The position numbers and the translations under genes were made by a program. From assembly GCF_918697865.1 (NCBI RefSeq), contig NZ_CAKKMV010000009.1, positions 186,001 to 250,000 on the forward strand: DNA of 64,000 nt, given 5' to 3'. The stretch comes from Massilia sp. Bi118. GTDB lineage: Bacteria; Pseudomonadota; Gammaproteobacteria; Burkholderiales; Burkholderiaceae_D. This document shows, piece by piece, positions 56,265 through 64,000 of the stretch. Numbering within the stretch: the first letter of the stretch is position 1; every line of letters begins with the position of its first letter. The notes under the pieces are model-generated. The model ran no database searches. It was given only the letters and a program-made list of their open reading frames with translations, and was not told the DNA's origin.

Positions 56265-57263
56265 ATGCAATCGATCTTCTACGACCGCGCCCGCGACGTG
56301 AACCACGCGATCGAGCTGGCGCGCGAACCCGGCGCGAAATTCATCGGCGGCGGCACCAATCTGCTGGACCTGTACAAGAGCGGCATCGAGAAGCCGGTGC
56401 GCCTGGTCGACGTGAGCCGCCTTTCGCTCTCCCGCATCGAGGAGCTGCCCGGCGGCGGGCTGCGCATCGGCGCGATGGCGAGCAATACCGCGGTCGGCAC
56501 CGACCCGCTGGTGCGCCAGCGCTACCGCATGCTGTCCGAGGCCCTGCTGAATGGCGCCACTACCCAGCTGCGGAACATGGCGACGGTCGGCGGCAACCTG
56601 CTGCAGCGCACCCGCTGCTATTACTTCACCGACCCGGCCTTCAGCCACTGTAACAAGCGCGATCCGGGCTCGGGCTGTGACGCCCTCGACGGCCACCAGC
56701 GCATCCACGCCATCCTCGGCACCAGCGAACACTGCATCGCGACCCATCCCTCGGACATGGCGGTGGCGCTGGCCGCGCTCGACGCGGTGGTGCATCTGCA
56801 GGGACCGGACGGCGAACGCCAGGTGCCGCTGGTCGACTTTCATCGCCTGCCGGAAGACCATCCGGAAATCGACACCGTGATCCGGCCCGGAGAGCTGATC
56901 GTGGCGGTCGAGCTGCCGCCGATGCCCTTCGCGCGGCACTCGCATTATCTGAAGGTGCGCGACCGCGCCAGCTACGCGTTCGCGCTGGTGTCGGTGGCGG
57001 CCGCCGTCGACCTCGAAAACGGGAACATCCGCGACGTGCGCATCGCGCTCGGCGGCGTGGCCCATAAACCCTGGCGCGCGGCCGAGGCGGAGACGCTGCT
57101 GCGCGGCCAGGCGGTCAGCGCAGAGCTGCTGGCGCGCGCAGGCGAAGCCGTAGTGAGCGGCGCCAGGCCTTATCCGGGCAATGCCTTCAAGGTCGAACTG
57201 GCGCAGCGTGCGGTCGTGCGTGCGCTGCAAACCGTGATCCGCAAATCGGGAGGTCAGGCATGA
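56265..57263 (+). CDS. Molybdenum aldehyde oxidoreductase, FAD subunit (PaoB/YagS type)
   Basis: A 332-residue FAD-binding subunit with the PCMH fold. The FAD loop is KFIGGGTNLLDLYK near residue 26, and TTQLRNMATVGGNLLQRTRC binds FAD phosphates. An additional cysteine-rich insertion (RTRCYYF, SHCNKRDPGSGCDA) is the site of the extra [4Fe-4S] cluster seen in PaoB-type subunits. Its stop overlaps the next ATG (57260-57263). Confidence 0.92.
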   Translation: MQSIFYDRARDVNHAIELAREPGAKFIGGGTNLLDLYKSGIEKPVRLVDVSRLSLSRIEELPGGGLRIGAMASNTAVGTDPLVRQRYRMLSEALLNGATTQLRNMATVGGNLLQRTRCYYFTDPAFSHCNKRDPGSGCDALDGHQRIHAILGTSEHCIATHPSDMAVALAALDAVVHLQGPDGERQVPLVDFHRLPEDHPEIDTVIRPGELIVAVELPPMPFARHSHYLKVRDRASYAFALVSVAAAVDLENGNIRDVRIALGGVAHKPWRAAEAETLLRGQAVSAELLARAGEAVVSGARPYPGNAFKVELAQRAVVRALQTVIRKSGGQA

Positions 57264-59467
57264 ACGGCATCGGCGCACCCATCAACCGTACCGACGCCTG
57301 GGCCAAGGTCAGCGGCGCGGCCCACTACACGGCCGAGCACCAGATCGAGGGCTTGACCCATGCTGTGCTGGTCACCAGCACGATTCCCAGCGGCCGAGTA
57401 GTCCGCATCGACGACAGCGCGGCGCGCGAAGTGCCCGGCCTGCTGCTGGTGATGACCCCGCAGAACGCCATGCGCCTGCCGAAGGACACCAGGGACGGCA
57501 AGCTGCAGCCGCCCATCGGCCGCCGCCTCACGCTGCTGCAGGAAGACGAGGTCTATTACAACAACCAGCCGATCGCGGTGGTCGTGGCCGACACCTTCGA
57601 GCACGCGCGCGAGGCCGCGGCCCGCTTGACGATCGAGTACGAGCGCAAGGAAGCGGTGCTCGACTTCGAGCAGGCCAGGCAGAAGCTCCACGCGCCCGAA
57701 AAGGTGCTGACCGAAGAGACGGACACCAGGCGCGGCGACCTGGCCGACGGCCTGCTGGCATCCAGCGTACGCATCGACGAAACCTATACGACGCCGATCG
57801 AGAACCACAATCCGCTCGAGACCCACGCCACCATCGCAGAGTGGGATGGCGATAAACTCACCATCCACGAATCGACCCAGTACATGAAGGGCGTGCAGCG
57901 CATCGTCGCCGCGATCTTCGGCATCCCGCCCGAGAACGTGACCGCGATCTGCCCCTACACCGGCGGCGGCTTCGGCTCGAAGGGCTCGATCTGGTCGCAC
58001 GGTCCGCTGACGGCGATGGCGGCCAGGATGCTGGGACGCCCGGTCAAGCTGTCACTGGACCGCAGCCAGATGTTCGGCCCGGTGGGCCAGCGGCCCAACA
58101 CCGAACAGCGCTACCGGCTGGGCGCGATGGAGGACGGGCGCCTGCTGGCGTCCAGCCACGACACCATCGCCTACACCTCGACCATCGAAGACTGGATCGA
58201 ACCCTGCGGCATCGTCTCGCGCATGATGTACGAGAGCCCGAACCAGGAGACCACGCACCGCCTGGCCAGCATGAACCTGGGCACACCGACCTTCATGCGC
58301 GCGCCCGGCGAGGCCAGCGGCTCCTTCGCGCTCGAATCGGCGATGGATGAACTGGCGTATGAACTGAACATGGACCCGCTGGCGCTGCGCCTGAAGAACT
58401 ACACGGAGAAGGACCCGGGCAAGGACTTGCCGTGGTCGAGCAAGTCGCTGCGCCAGTGCTACGAGATCGGCGCCGAGCGCTTCGGCTGGAAAGACCGCAA
58501 ACCGCAGCCACGCTCCATGAAGCAGGGGAACAAGCTGGTGGGCTGGGGCATGGCGACCGCCACTTATCCCACCAACCGTTCTGCGGGTGAGTGCTCGGCC
58601 ACCCTGAACGCGGACGGCACGGCGCTGTTCCGTTCCGCCACCCAGGACCTGGGCACCGGCACCTATACCGTGATGACCCAGATTGCGGCGCATTCGATCG
58701 GCCTGAAGGTGGAGCAGGTGCGCTTCGAACTCGGCGATTCGCAGATGCCGGAAGCGCCGGTGTCCGGCGGCTCGACCACCGTGGCCAGCGTCGGCCCGGC
58801 GGTGCAGGCGGCCGGCCATGCGCTGCGGCTGAAGCTGATCGGCATCGCCTTGGCTGACCAGGCATCGCCGTTGTTCGGCAGCACCGCCGAGCAGATCGGC
58901 TTCGAGAATGGCGAGCTGTATCTGCTGGCGAAACCGGCGCGGCGCGAAGCCATGGCCGCCATCGTCGCCCGCCACGGCGCGCCGGTCGAGGTCACGGCCA
59001 AGGCCGAACCCGGCGACGAAAAGAAGAAGTACTCGATGCACGCCTTCGGCGCCGTGTTCGTCGAGGTCACCGTCGATGAGGACCTGGGCGAGATCCGCGT
59101 ACCGCGCGTGGTCGGCGTCTATGGGGTGGGCAAGCTGATGAACGAGAAGACGGGCTACAGCCAGCTGATGGGCGGCATCGTCTGGGGCATCGGGCTGGCG
59201 CTGCTCGAGGAAACCGTCATCGACAAACGCAACGGTCGCGCGGTGAACGGCAACCTGGCCGAGTACCACGTGCCGGTCAATGCGGATGTGCAGGGGATCG
59301 ATGTGCAGATCGTCGATGAGGACGATCCACATGTGAATCCGCTGGGGGCGAAGGGGATAGGCGAGATCGGGATTACCGGGGTCGGGGCGGCGATTGCGAA
59401 TGCGGTGTTTCACGCGACTGGGAAGCGGGTAAGGGATTTGCCGGTGACGCTGGATAAGCTGCTCTAG
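57260..59467 (+). CDS. Molybdenum aldehyde oxidoreductase, catalytic subunit (PaoC/YagR type)
   Basis: A 735-residue molybdopterin cytosine dinucleotide-binding subunit that oxidises aldehydes (or related heterocycles) to acids. Visible blocks are TGGGFGSKG, PGEASGSFALESAMDELA, GTGTYTVMTQIA, and a C-terminal GAKGIGEIGITGVGAA holding the catalytic Glu. The lack of an FAD domain and the separate subunits match the xanthine-oxidase family tripartite type. Substrate specificity cannot be fixed. The usual maturation protein PaoD is not downstream, since a REPIN and a convergent efflux operon follow. Confidence 0.92.
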   Translation: MNGIGAPINRTDAWAKVSGAAHYTAEHQIEGLTHAVLVTSTIPSGRVVRIDDSAAREVPGLLLVMTPQNAMRLPKDTRDGKLQPPIGRRLTLLQEDEVYYNNQPIAVVVADTFEHAREAAARLTIEYERKEAVLDFEQARQKLHAPEKVLTEETDTRRGDLADGLLASSVRIDETYTTPIENHNPLETHATIAEWDGDKLTIHESTQYMKGVQRIVAAIFGIPPENVTAICPYTGGGFGSKGSIWSHGPLTAMAARMLGRPVKLSLDRSQMFGPVGQRPNTEQRYRLGAMEDGRLLASSHDTIAYTSTIEDWIEPCGIVSRMMYESPNQETTHRLASMNLGTPTFMRAPGEASGSFALESAMDELAYELNMDPLALRLKNYTEKDPGKDLPWSSKSLRQCYEIGAERFGWKDRKPQPRSMKQGNKLVGWGMATATYPTNRSAGECSATLNADGTALFRSATQDLGTGTYTVMTQIAAHSIGLKVEQVRFELGDSQMPEAPVSGGSTTVASVGPAVQAAGHALRLKLIGIALADQASPLFGSTAEQIGFENGELYLLAKPARREAMAAIVARHGAPVEVTAKAEPGDEKKKYSMHAFGAVFVEVTVDEDLGEIRVPRVVGVYGVGKLMNEKTGYSQLMGGIVWGIGLALLEETVIDKRNGRAVNGNLAEYHVPVNADVQGIDVQIVDEDDPHVNPLGAKGIGEIGITGVGAAIANAVFHATGKRVRDLPVTLDKLL

Positions 59468-59492
59468 CCGCCGCGAGCCCGCACCCTTTGCA

Positions 59493-59593
59493 CGTCATTC
59501 CCGCGCAGGCGGGAATCCAAGTTTGCGTGAGTAGCCAAAGCAAACGCCGCCAGTCCGCGACGAACTTGGGTTCCCGCCTTCGCGGGAACGACG
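59493..59593. repeat. REPIN: two REP palindromes, inverted
   Basis: A left arm at 59493-59523 (core CATTCCCGC..GCGGGAATCC) and a right arm at 59563-59593 face each other, with a 39-nt spacer. They differ at a few bases from each other and from the 38-kb copy. Located between the molybdenum subunit gene and the efflux channel gene. Confidence 0.82.
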
Positions 59594-59597
59594 AGCG

Positions 59598-61094
59598 TTA
59601 GTGGTGAGTATTCGCCGCCTGGTGCGCAACCGCCCCGTGCTCGGCCTTCTCTTCACCATGCTTCGCGTGGGTATTCTCCCACCCGCCGCCTAAAGCCAGG
59701 AAAAGCTGCACCTGATCCGCCGCCAACTGCGCATCCGACGCCGCCAGCATATTCTCCGCCGTCGCCAGCGTACGATCCGCATCCAGCGCCGCCAGGAAAT
59801 CGGTACGCCCGAACTGGTACAGCTTGCCGGTCTGGCGGGAAGCCAGCGCACTCTGGTCGCGCGCCGCGCGCAGCATCGCATTGCGGTCGAGTTCACGCGC
59901 ATACACCGTCAGCGCCGATTCCGTTTCGCGCAGCGCATTCAGCACCACCGAATCGAAGCGTGCCAGCGCACCTTCGGTCCCCGCCTTGGCCTGGGCGATG
60001 TGCACGCGCGCCGAGCTGGTCGAAGGCAGGTTCCAGGAGATCAGCGGGCCGAGCGTGAACTTCCAGGTGTTCGCATCGCCAAACTGGTCCATGAAGCCGA
60101 CGCCGCCGAAGGAGGCGCCCAGCGTGATGTTCGGGTACAGCTCCGCGGTGGCGACGCCGATGCGCGCGGTGGCGCCGGCCAGCAGGCGCTCGGCCTGGCG
60201 CACGTCCGGGCGGCGGCGCAGCAGGGCGGCGCCGTCGCCGACCGGGATCGCGCTGGCCACGCGCGGCGGGGTCGTGCACTTTGCCACCTCGGCCGGGAAG
60301 GCGCTCGGCACTTCGCCGGTCAGCACCGCCAGGCGGTACAGGGCGGTGCGCTGGCGCGCCATCAGCGGCGGCAGGTTGGCGCGCAACTGGTCGAGCTGGG
60401 CCTGGGCGCGGCTGTTGTCGATGGCGATGCCGCGGCCGCGCTGCACGCGCTCGCCGGTCAGCTTGACGAACTTCTGCTGCAGGTCCACCGACTGCTGGGC
60501 CACCTTCAGCTGGTAGCCGGCCGAGCAGGCTTCCGCGTAGGCGCGGGTGGTGTCGGCGGCGACCATCACGTGGGCGACGTCGGCGGCGGCCTGCGCGGCA
60601 TCCAGGTCGGCCTCGGCGGCTTCGATGGCGCGGCGGATGCGGCCGAACATGTCGAGCTGGTAGGCCACCTTGATGTCGCCATCGTAGATGCCGGTTCGCG
60701 GCAGCTGCTCCGGCAGGCCGATCGAGGCGCCGGCGATGCGGCCATACAGCGGCGCTGCCGCCATCTCGACTTCCGGACGCTTCTTCTCTTCGACTTCTTC
60801 CAGCACCGCGTGCGTGCGCGACAGGTTGGCGGCGGCCACGCGCAGGTCGGCGTTGGCGGCGAAGGCTTTCGCCACCAGCTTGTCGAGCACCGGGTCCTGG
60901 TACAGGCGCCACCAGTCGGCGGGCAGCGGCTCGGATTGATAAGGCTGCTCGGCCGCGCCCATGAATTTCGCATTCGCGGCGTCGCGCTTGACCACGGCCT
61001 CCTTGGGCACATGGTAGTCGGGGCCGACGGTCGTGCAGGCGGCCAGCGCGCTTGCCAGCACCGTCAGCGTAAGGGTTCTATACGTGAGGCTCAT
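59598..61094 (-). CDS. Efflux outer-membrane factor (NodT/OprM family lipoprotein)
   Basis: A 498-residue outer-membrane channel of the TolC-like factor family. The signal peptide ends with a lipobox (ASALAACTT, Cys20), so it is a lipoprotein. Two OEP repeats are present, with ADLRVAAANLSRTHAVLEE and GRGIAIDNSRAQAQLDQLR in the first and LLRRRPDVRQAERLLAGATARIGVATAELYPNITL in the second, read in blocks. The His-rich tail (HAKHGEEKAEHGAVAHQAANTHH in part) is unusual. Last gene of the operon; overlaps the adaptor gene by four bases. Confidence 0.92.
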   Translation of the reverse strand: MSLTYRTLTLTVLASALAACTTVGPDYHVPKEAVVKRDAANAKFMGAAEQPYQSEPLPADWWRLYQDPVLDKLVAKAFAANADLRVAAANLSRTHAVLEEVEEKKRPEVEMAAAPLYGRIAGASIGLPEQLPRTGIYDGDIKVAYQLDMFGRIRRAIEAAEADLDAAQAAADVAHVMVAADTTRAYAEACSAGYQLKVAQQSVDLQQKFVKLTGERVQRGRGIAIDNSRAQAQLDQLRANLPPLMARQRTALYRLAVLTGEVPSAFPAEVAKCTTPPRVASAIPVGDGAALLRRRPDVRQAERLLAGATARIGVATAELYPNITLGASFGGVGFMDQFGDANTWKFTLGPLISWNLPSTSSARVHIAQAKAGTEGALARFDSVVLNALRETESALTVYARELDRNAMLRAARDQSALASRQTGKLYQFGRTDFLAALDADRTLATAENMLAASDAQLAADQVQLFLALGGGWENTHAKHGEEKAEHGAVAHQAANTHH

Positions 61095-62056
61095 GATCGT
61101 TTCTTCGTGTTCGTCGCGGCGGCGACTGCCTTGGGTGCGGCGGCGGGAGCTGCAGCGGGTGCAGCCGCGGGTGCAACTGAGGGCGCGCCGGGCAGCACCT
61201 TCACGGTCGCAGTCTGGCCAGCCACCAGGCGCACGCTGGCCGGCAGCGGGTCGAGGGCAATGCGCACCGGGATGCGCTGCGCCAGGCGGACCCAGTTGAA
61301 GGTCGGGTTCACGTTCGGCAGCATGTTGGCGCCGGTAGAGCGGTCGCGGTCGGCGATGCCTTCCGCGAAGCTCTCGACGTGGCCGGCGATCGGTTGGCGC
61401 GTGCCCATCAGGGTCACTTCGACCTTGTCGCCGACCTGGATGCCGGGCAGCTTGGTCTCTTCGAAATAGCCTTCGACATAGAAGGTGCTGCGGTCGACCA
61501 GCGCCATCACCGGGCGGGCCGCGGTGGCGTAGGCGCCTTCGCGCAGGTCGAGGTTGGTGACGATGCCGTCCACCGCCGACACCACGTGCGAGCGCTCCAG
61601 GTTCAGCTTCGCGGTGTCGCGGTTGACTTCGGCCTGGGCCAGCGCAGCGCGCGCCTGGTCGCTGCGGGTCTGGCCCTGCTCGCGGGTCTCCTGCGAGACG
61701 AGGTCGTCGAGCTGGGTGTTACGCTTGTTCTCGCGCTGCGCCTGGGCCAGCGCGGCCCTGGCAGCGATCACCTGGGCCTCGGCCTGGCGCAGGGCCAGTT
61801 CGAAGCGCGCACGGTCGATCTCGAACAGCGGCGCACCGGCAGCCACATGCTCGTTGTCGTGCACGTAGACCTTGGTGACCTGGCCGGTGACGTCCGGCGC
61901 CACCTGCACCACATAGGCCTTGACGCGGCCGTCGCGGGTCCAGGGCTCGACCTCGTAGTGGCGCCACATCTGCCAGCCCGCATAGACCGCGCCGGCGGCG
62001 AAGGCCAATGTGATACCCATCCGGCCGACTGCCGGGAACGAAATTTTCATAGCCAT
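61091..62056 (-). CDS. HlyD/AaeA-type efflux adaptor
   Basis: A 321-residue membrane-fusion protein with one N-terminal membrane helix (ITLAFAAGAVYAGWQMW), lipoyl halves VAPDVTGQVTKVYVHDNEHV and VSAVDGIVTNLDLREGAY, an intervening coiled coil, and an Ala-rich C-terminal tail. It links the FUSC pump to the outer-membrane factor, as AaeA does with AaeB. Start ATG 62056, two bases after the DUF1656 stop; ATG 62050 is an alternative. Confidence 0.9.
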   Translation of the reverse strand: MAMKISFPAVGRMGITLAFAAGAVYAGWQMWRHYEVEPWTRDGRVKAYVVQVAPDVTGQVTKVYVHDNEHVAAGAPLFEIDRARFELALRQAEAQVIAARAALAQAQRENKRNTQLDDLVSQETREQGQTRSDQARAALAQAEVNRDTAKLNLERSHVVSAVDGIVTNLDLREGAYATAARPVMALVDRSTFYVEGYFEETKLPGIQVGDKVEVTLMGTRQPIAGHVESFAEGIADRDRSTGANMLPNVNPTFNWVRLAQRIPVRIALDPLPASVRLVAGQTATVKVLPGAPSVAPAAAPAAAPAAAPKAVAAATNTKKRS

Positions 62057-62058
62057 GT

Positions 62059-62265
62059 TCAGGACCAGTTGCGTGTGAAGTAGGTCAGCGCGCCGAGCAC
62101 GATGACGAACAGGGAAAAATCGAACAGCGCCGGGTGCCACACCAGGCGGTAGAAACTGGTCCGTGCCAGGACCAGGTTGAGCAGCCTCGACACCACCAGC
62201 GCCGCCAGCGTGAGCAGCAGGAGCGGAGGAAGGTAGAGGCCGTAGATGCTGACTTCGCCGATCAT
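62059..62265 (-). CDS. DUF1656 family small membrane protein (AaeX-like)
   Basis: A 68-residue inner-membrane protein with two helices (LPPLLLLTLAALVVSRLLNLVLA and FDFSLFVIVLGALTYF), of the DUF1656 family to which AaeX belongs. It lies between the FUSC pump and adaptor genes in many efflux operons. Overlaps the pump gene by four bases. Role unknown. Confidence 0.88.
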   Translation of the reverse strand: MIGEVSIYGLYLPPLLLLTLAALVVSRLLNLVLARTSFYRLVWHPALFDFSLFVIVLGALTYFTRNWS

Positions 62266-64000
62266 CGGATCTCCATACTGAAAGGGGCGGCTTGCGGGAA
62301 CAGGTCGCGGCGCATGCCGGTGAGCGCGGCCAGGGCTTCAAGCTGGGAGGCGTCGCGGGCGCCGGCGCAAATGGCGCGCAGGGCGTTGTCGAGGGTGCCG
62401 AGCAGGCGCGATTCGCAGTCCTGGTCGAGGCCTGGACGCAACGCGAAGTGACGCGACAGTTGCGCCATCAGCGGCTTGACCGCGGCCTCGCCGCGGCCCA
62501 GCTGGCCGCGCACGTCCTGCAGGATGGTCATGTTCAGGCCGATGCGCAGGTCGCGCAGCGCGTCGGCCGCCTGCAGGTCCTGCTGCGCGCCCGCCAGTGC
62601 AAGGCGCGGCGTCAGCAGGCCGACGCGGTCGACCATGCGCGCCGAGAATTCGGCCAGCGAGGTCACGCGTTCGCCACTGCCGAGGCGCGCCAGCTCGCTC
62701 CAGCCGGCCTTCAGCAGGCGGCGCGCGGTCCAGCCGGCGCCGACGGTGCGCAGCACGCCAGTCGCCACCGCGGCCGCCACCAGGCCCAGGATCTGCGACA
62801 GCATGCCGTTGGTGAACGAGACGACGTCCGCCGTATGCGTATCGATCAGGGCCAGCGTGCCGCACAGGCCGAACAGGAAGGGCATGGCGCGTCCGAACGT
62901 GGAGGGGCGCGCAATCCACACGCCCATCAGCAGGAAGGTCGGTGCGCATACCAGTACCAGCATCTCGAAGCCGTGCACGGCAGGCAGGATGCCAAGCAGG
63001 TACAGGGCCGACACCGGAATCGAATAAACCGTATAAACCAGGAAGCCCTTGATGAAGGGGACCGGGTCGTCCTGGGTCGAGAAGAAGCAGCACAGCACCG
63101 CCGCCATCATCGGCGCCGCGGCGCCCGAGGGCCAGCCGGTCATGATCCAGAAGGCGCAGCAGGCCAGCGTGGCGACGACGGCGGCAAAGGCCGACAGCAG
63201 GGCCATGCCGCGGTCCTGGTGCAGGGCGCTCGGCGGCACGCCGGGCAGGCGGCGCACCGCTTCCGGCAGCTTGCCGTGCACGCCGGCGTCGATGTGCTGG
63301 CGCAGGGTGCGGGTCTCGACGCACAGGTCGACCAGGCGGTGCAGGCGCGCGGCCAGGTTCAGTTCGATCAGGCCGCTCCAGCCAAGCGCGCGGCTGGCCC
63401 TGGGTGCCAGCGCGTCGATGCGGGCATGCAGTTCGCGGCCGGGGGCATCGAGCGCGGTGTCCTTTGGCGTATCGACCAGTGCCGTCACGTCATGCAGCAG
63501 GGTGTGCCAGCGTTCCGAGGATTCGGCCGCGCCCATCTCGCGCAGGGCGGTCAGGCGGTCTTCGATGCCGGACACCACCGGCACGAACTGCGCCAGGCGT
63601 TCCTGCAGGGCGTTGACGGCCGTCCCGGTCCAGCGCAGATGCGAGGTGTCGAAGGGCAGGTGGGTGCTCATCACGCGCAGCTCGGTGATGTCGCCGGCCA
63701 GCTTGCGGCGGTCCGAGGCCGAGCGGGTGTCGCCGGCCGGATTCAGCGCATCGCGGATCCAGTGCTGGGCGTCCTGCACCGCATGGTCGAGGCGCGCCAG
63801 CAGCACCGGGCCGAAAGGCTGGGGCAGCACCAGGCTGTGGATCACGGTGGCGCAGGTCATGCCGAGCGTGATCTCCTCCACCCGGGCGAGGGCGATGTCG
63901 AAGATGGCGCCGGGTTCGCCGACCGCGGGGAAGGCGATCAGGCCGGCCGTGTACCCGGCCAGCATCAGCAGGTAGGAGCGCGGGGTGCGGTCGAGCAGCG
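62262..64000 (-). CDS. FUSC family efflux pump (AaeB-like), 5' end beyond window
   Basis: At least 579 residues of a FUSC/AaeB-type inner-membrane pump exporting aromatic acids or similar compounds. The frame continues across the right window edge in the same reading frame (SYLLMLAGYTAGLIAFPAVGEPG), so an ATG at 63965 is internal and the true start is outside. Two blocks of membrane helices, each of the FUSC pattern, flank a soluble middle: AFWIMTGWPSGAAAPMMAAVLCCFFSTQDDP opens the second block. Downstream coupled genes are DUF1656, the adaptor and the outer-membrane factor. Confidence 0.9.
   Translation of the reverse strand, partial: LLDRTPRSYLLMLAGYTAGLIAFPAVGEPGAIFDIALARVEEITLGMTCATVIHSLVLPQPFGPVLLARLDHAVQDAQHWIRDALNPAGDTRSASDRRKLAGDITELRVMSTHLPFDTSHLRWTGTAVNALQERLAQFVPVVSGIEDRLTALREMGAAESSERWHTLLHDVTALVDTPKDTALDAPGRELHARIDALAPRASRALGWSGLIELNLAARLHRLVDLCVETRTLRQHIDAGVHGKLPEAVRRLPGVPPSALHQDRGMALLSAFAAVVATLACCAFWIMTGWPSGAAAPMMAAVLCCFFSTQDDPVPFIKGFLVYTVYSIPVSALYLLGILPAVHGFEMLVLVCAPTFLLMGVWIARPSTFGRAMPFLFGLCGTLALIDTHTADVVSFTNGMLSQILGLVAAAVATGVLRTVGAGWTARRLLKAGWSELARLGSGERVTSLAEFSARMVDRVGLLTPRLALAGAQQDLQAADALRDLRIGLNMTILQDVRGQLGRGEAAVKPLMAQLSRHFALRPGLDQDCESRLLGTLDNALRAICAGARDASQLEALAALTGMRRDLFPQAAPFSMEIR

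Overview
The window is high-GC proteobacterial DNA. The family-level resemblance of its proteins and its style (tRNA-Asp/tRNA-Val pair, GTP-type PEP carboxykinase, DUF4404, VF530 and DUF4254 proteins, REP repeats at gene ends) suggest a betaproteobacterium of the Oxalobacteraceae, close to Massilia, Telluria or Duganella. That placement is inference; no 16S rRNA gene is present.

Layout, left to right. 0-3.1 kb: the end of a type I secretion locus (HlyD-like adaptor cut by the window edge, then a C39-peptidase ABC exporter). 3.2-11.1 kb: housekeeping and signalling genes (VF530, DUF4404, YgiQ radical SAM, a cyclic-nucleotide-binding protein overlapping an AI-2E-type permease, a diguanylate cyclase, a small ABC exporter). 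11.1-11.35 kb: tRNA-Val and tRNA-Asp on the minus strand with their terminator. 11.6-18.1 kb: a TonB-dependent receptor and two tandem secreted subtilisin-like proteases. 18.1-20.2 kb: SOS-boxed DNA polymerase IV and RdgC. 20.3-21.2 kb: an AT-richer hicAB toxin-antitoxin island whose toxin gene is frameshifted, set between two near-identical terminators. 21.3-28.5 kb: catalase, a one-domain asparaginase, a 2-hydroxyacid dehydrogenase, PEP carboxykinase and two unknown proteins.

28.5-36.1 kb is the most coherent accessory system: a probable cyanophycin (multi-L-arginyl-poly-aspartate) scavenging locus. A secreted cyanophycinase, a TonB-dependent receptor and an RpiR-type regulator form one overlapping plus-strand operon. 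A YfcC-type basic-amino-acid permease and an AstE/aspartoacylase-like zinc hydrolase are transcribed divergently from the same control region. Together they could take up polymer fragments, cut them to beta-Asp-Arg, import the dipeptide and hydrolyse it.

36-48 kb: DUF2214, FtrA regulator, rhodanese, uvrA/ssb back to back with an SOS box, small proteins, an MFS transporter, an AraC regulator and a chemoreceptor. 47.6-50.3 kb: a DUF4254/glycosyltransferase pair followed by a solitary TnpB gene with a probable omega-RNA region. 50.4-55.5 kb: NudC, GTP cyclohydrolase I, an orphan IS5-type fragment, an aldo/keto reductase, a PAP2 phosphatase and a lipoprotein. 55.7-59.5 kb: a three-subunit molybdenum aldehyde oxidoreductase (PaoABC/YagTSR type). 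59.6-64 kb: an AaeXAB-like efflux operon with its own outer-membrane factor, running off the right edge.

REP/REPIN-type palindromes sit at three gene ends (38.05, 51.26 and 59.5 kb), and an unrelated 23-bp inverted repeat lies at 6.3 kb. No CRISPR array, rRNA, integrase or prophage was seen.
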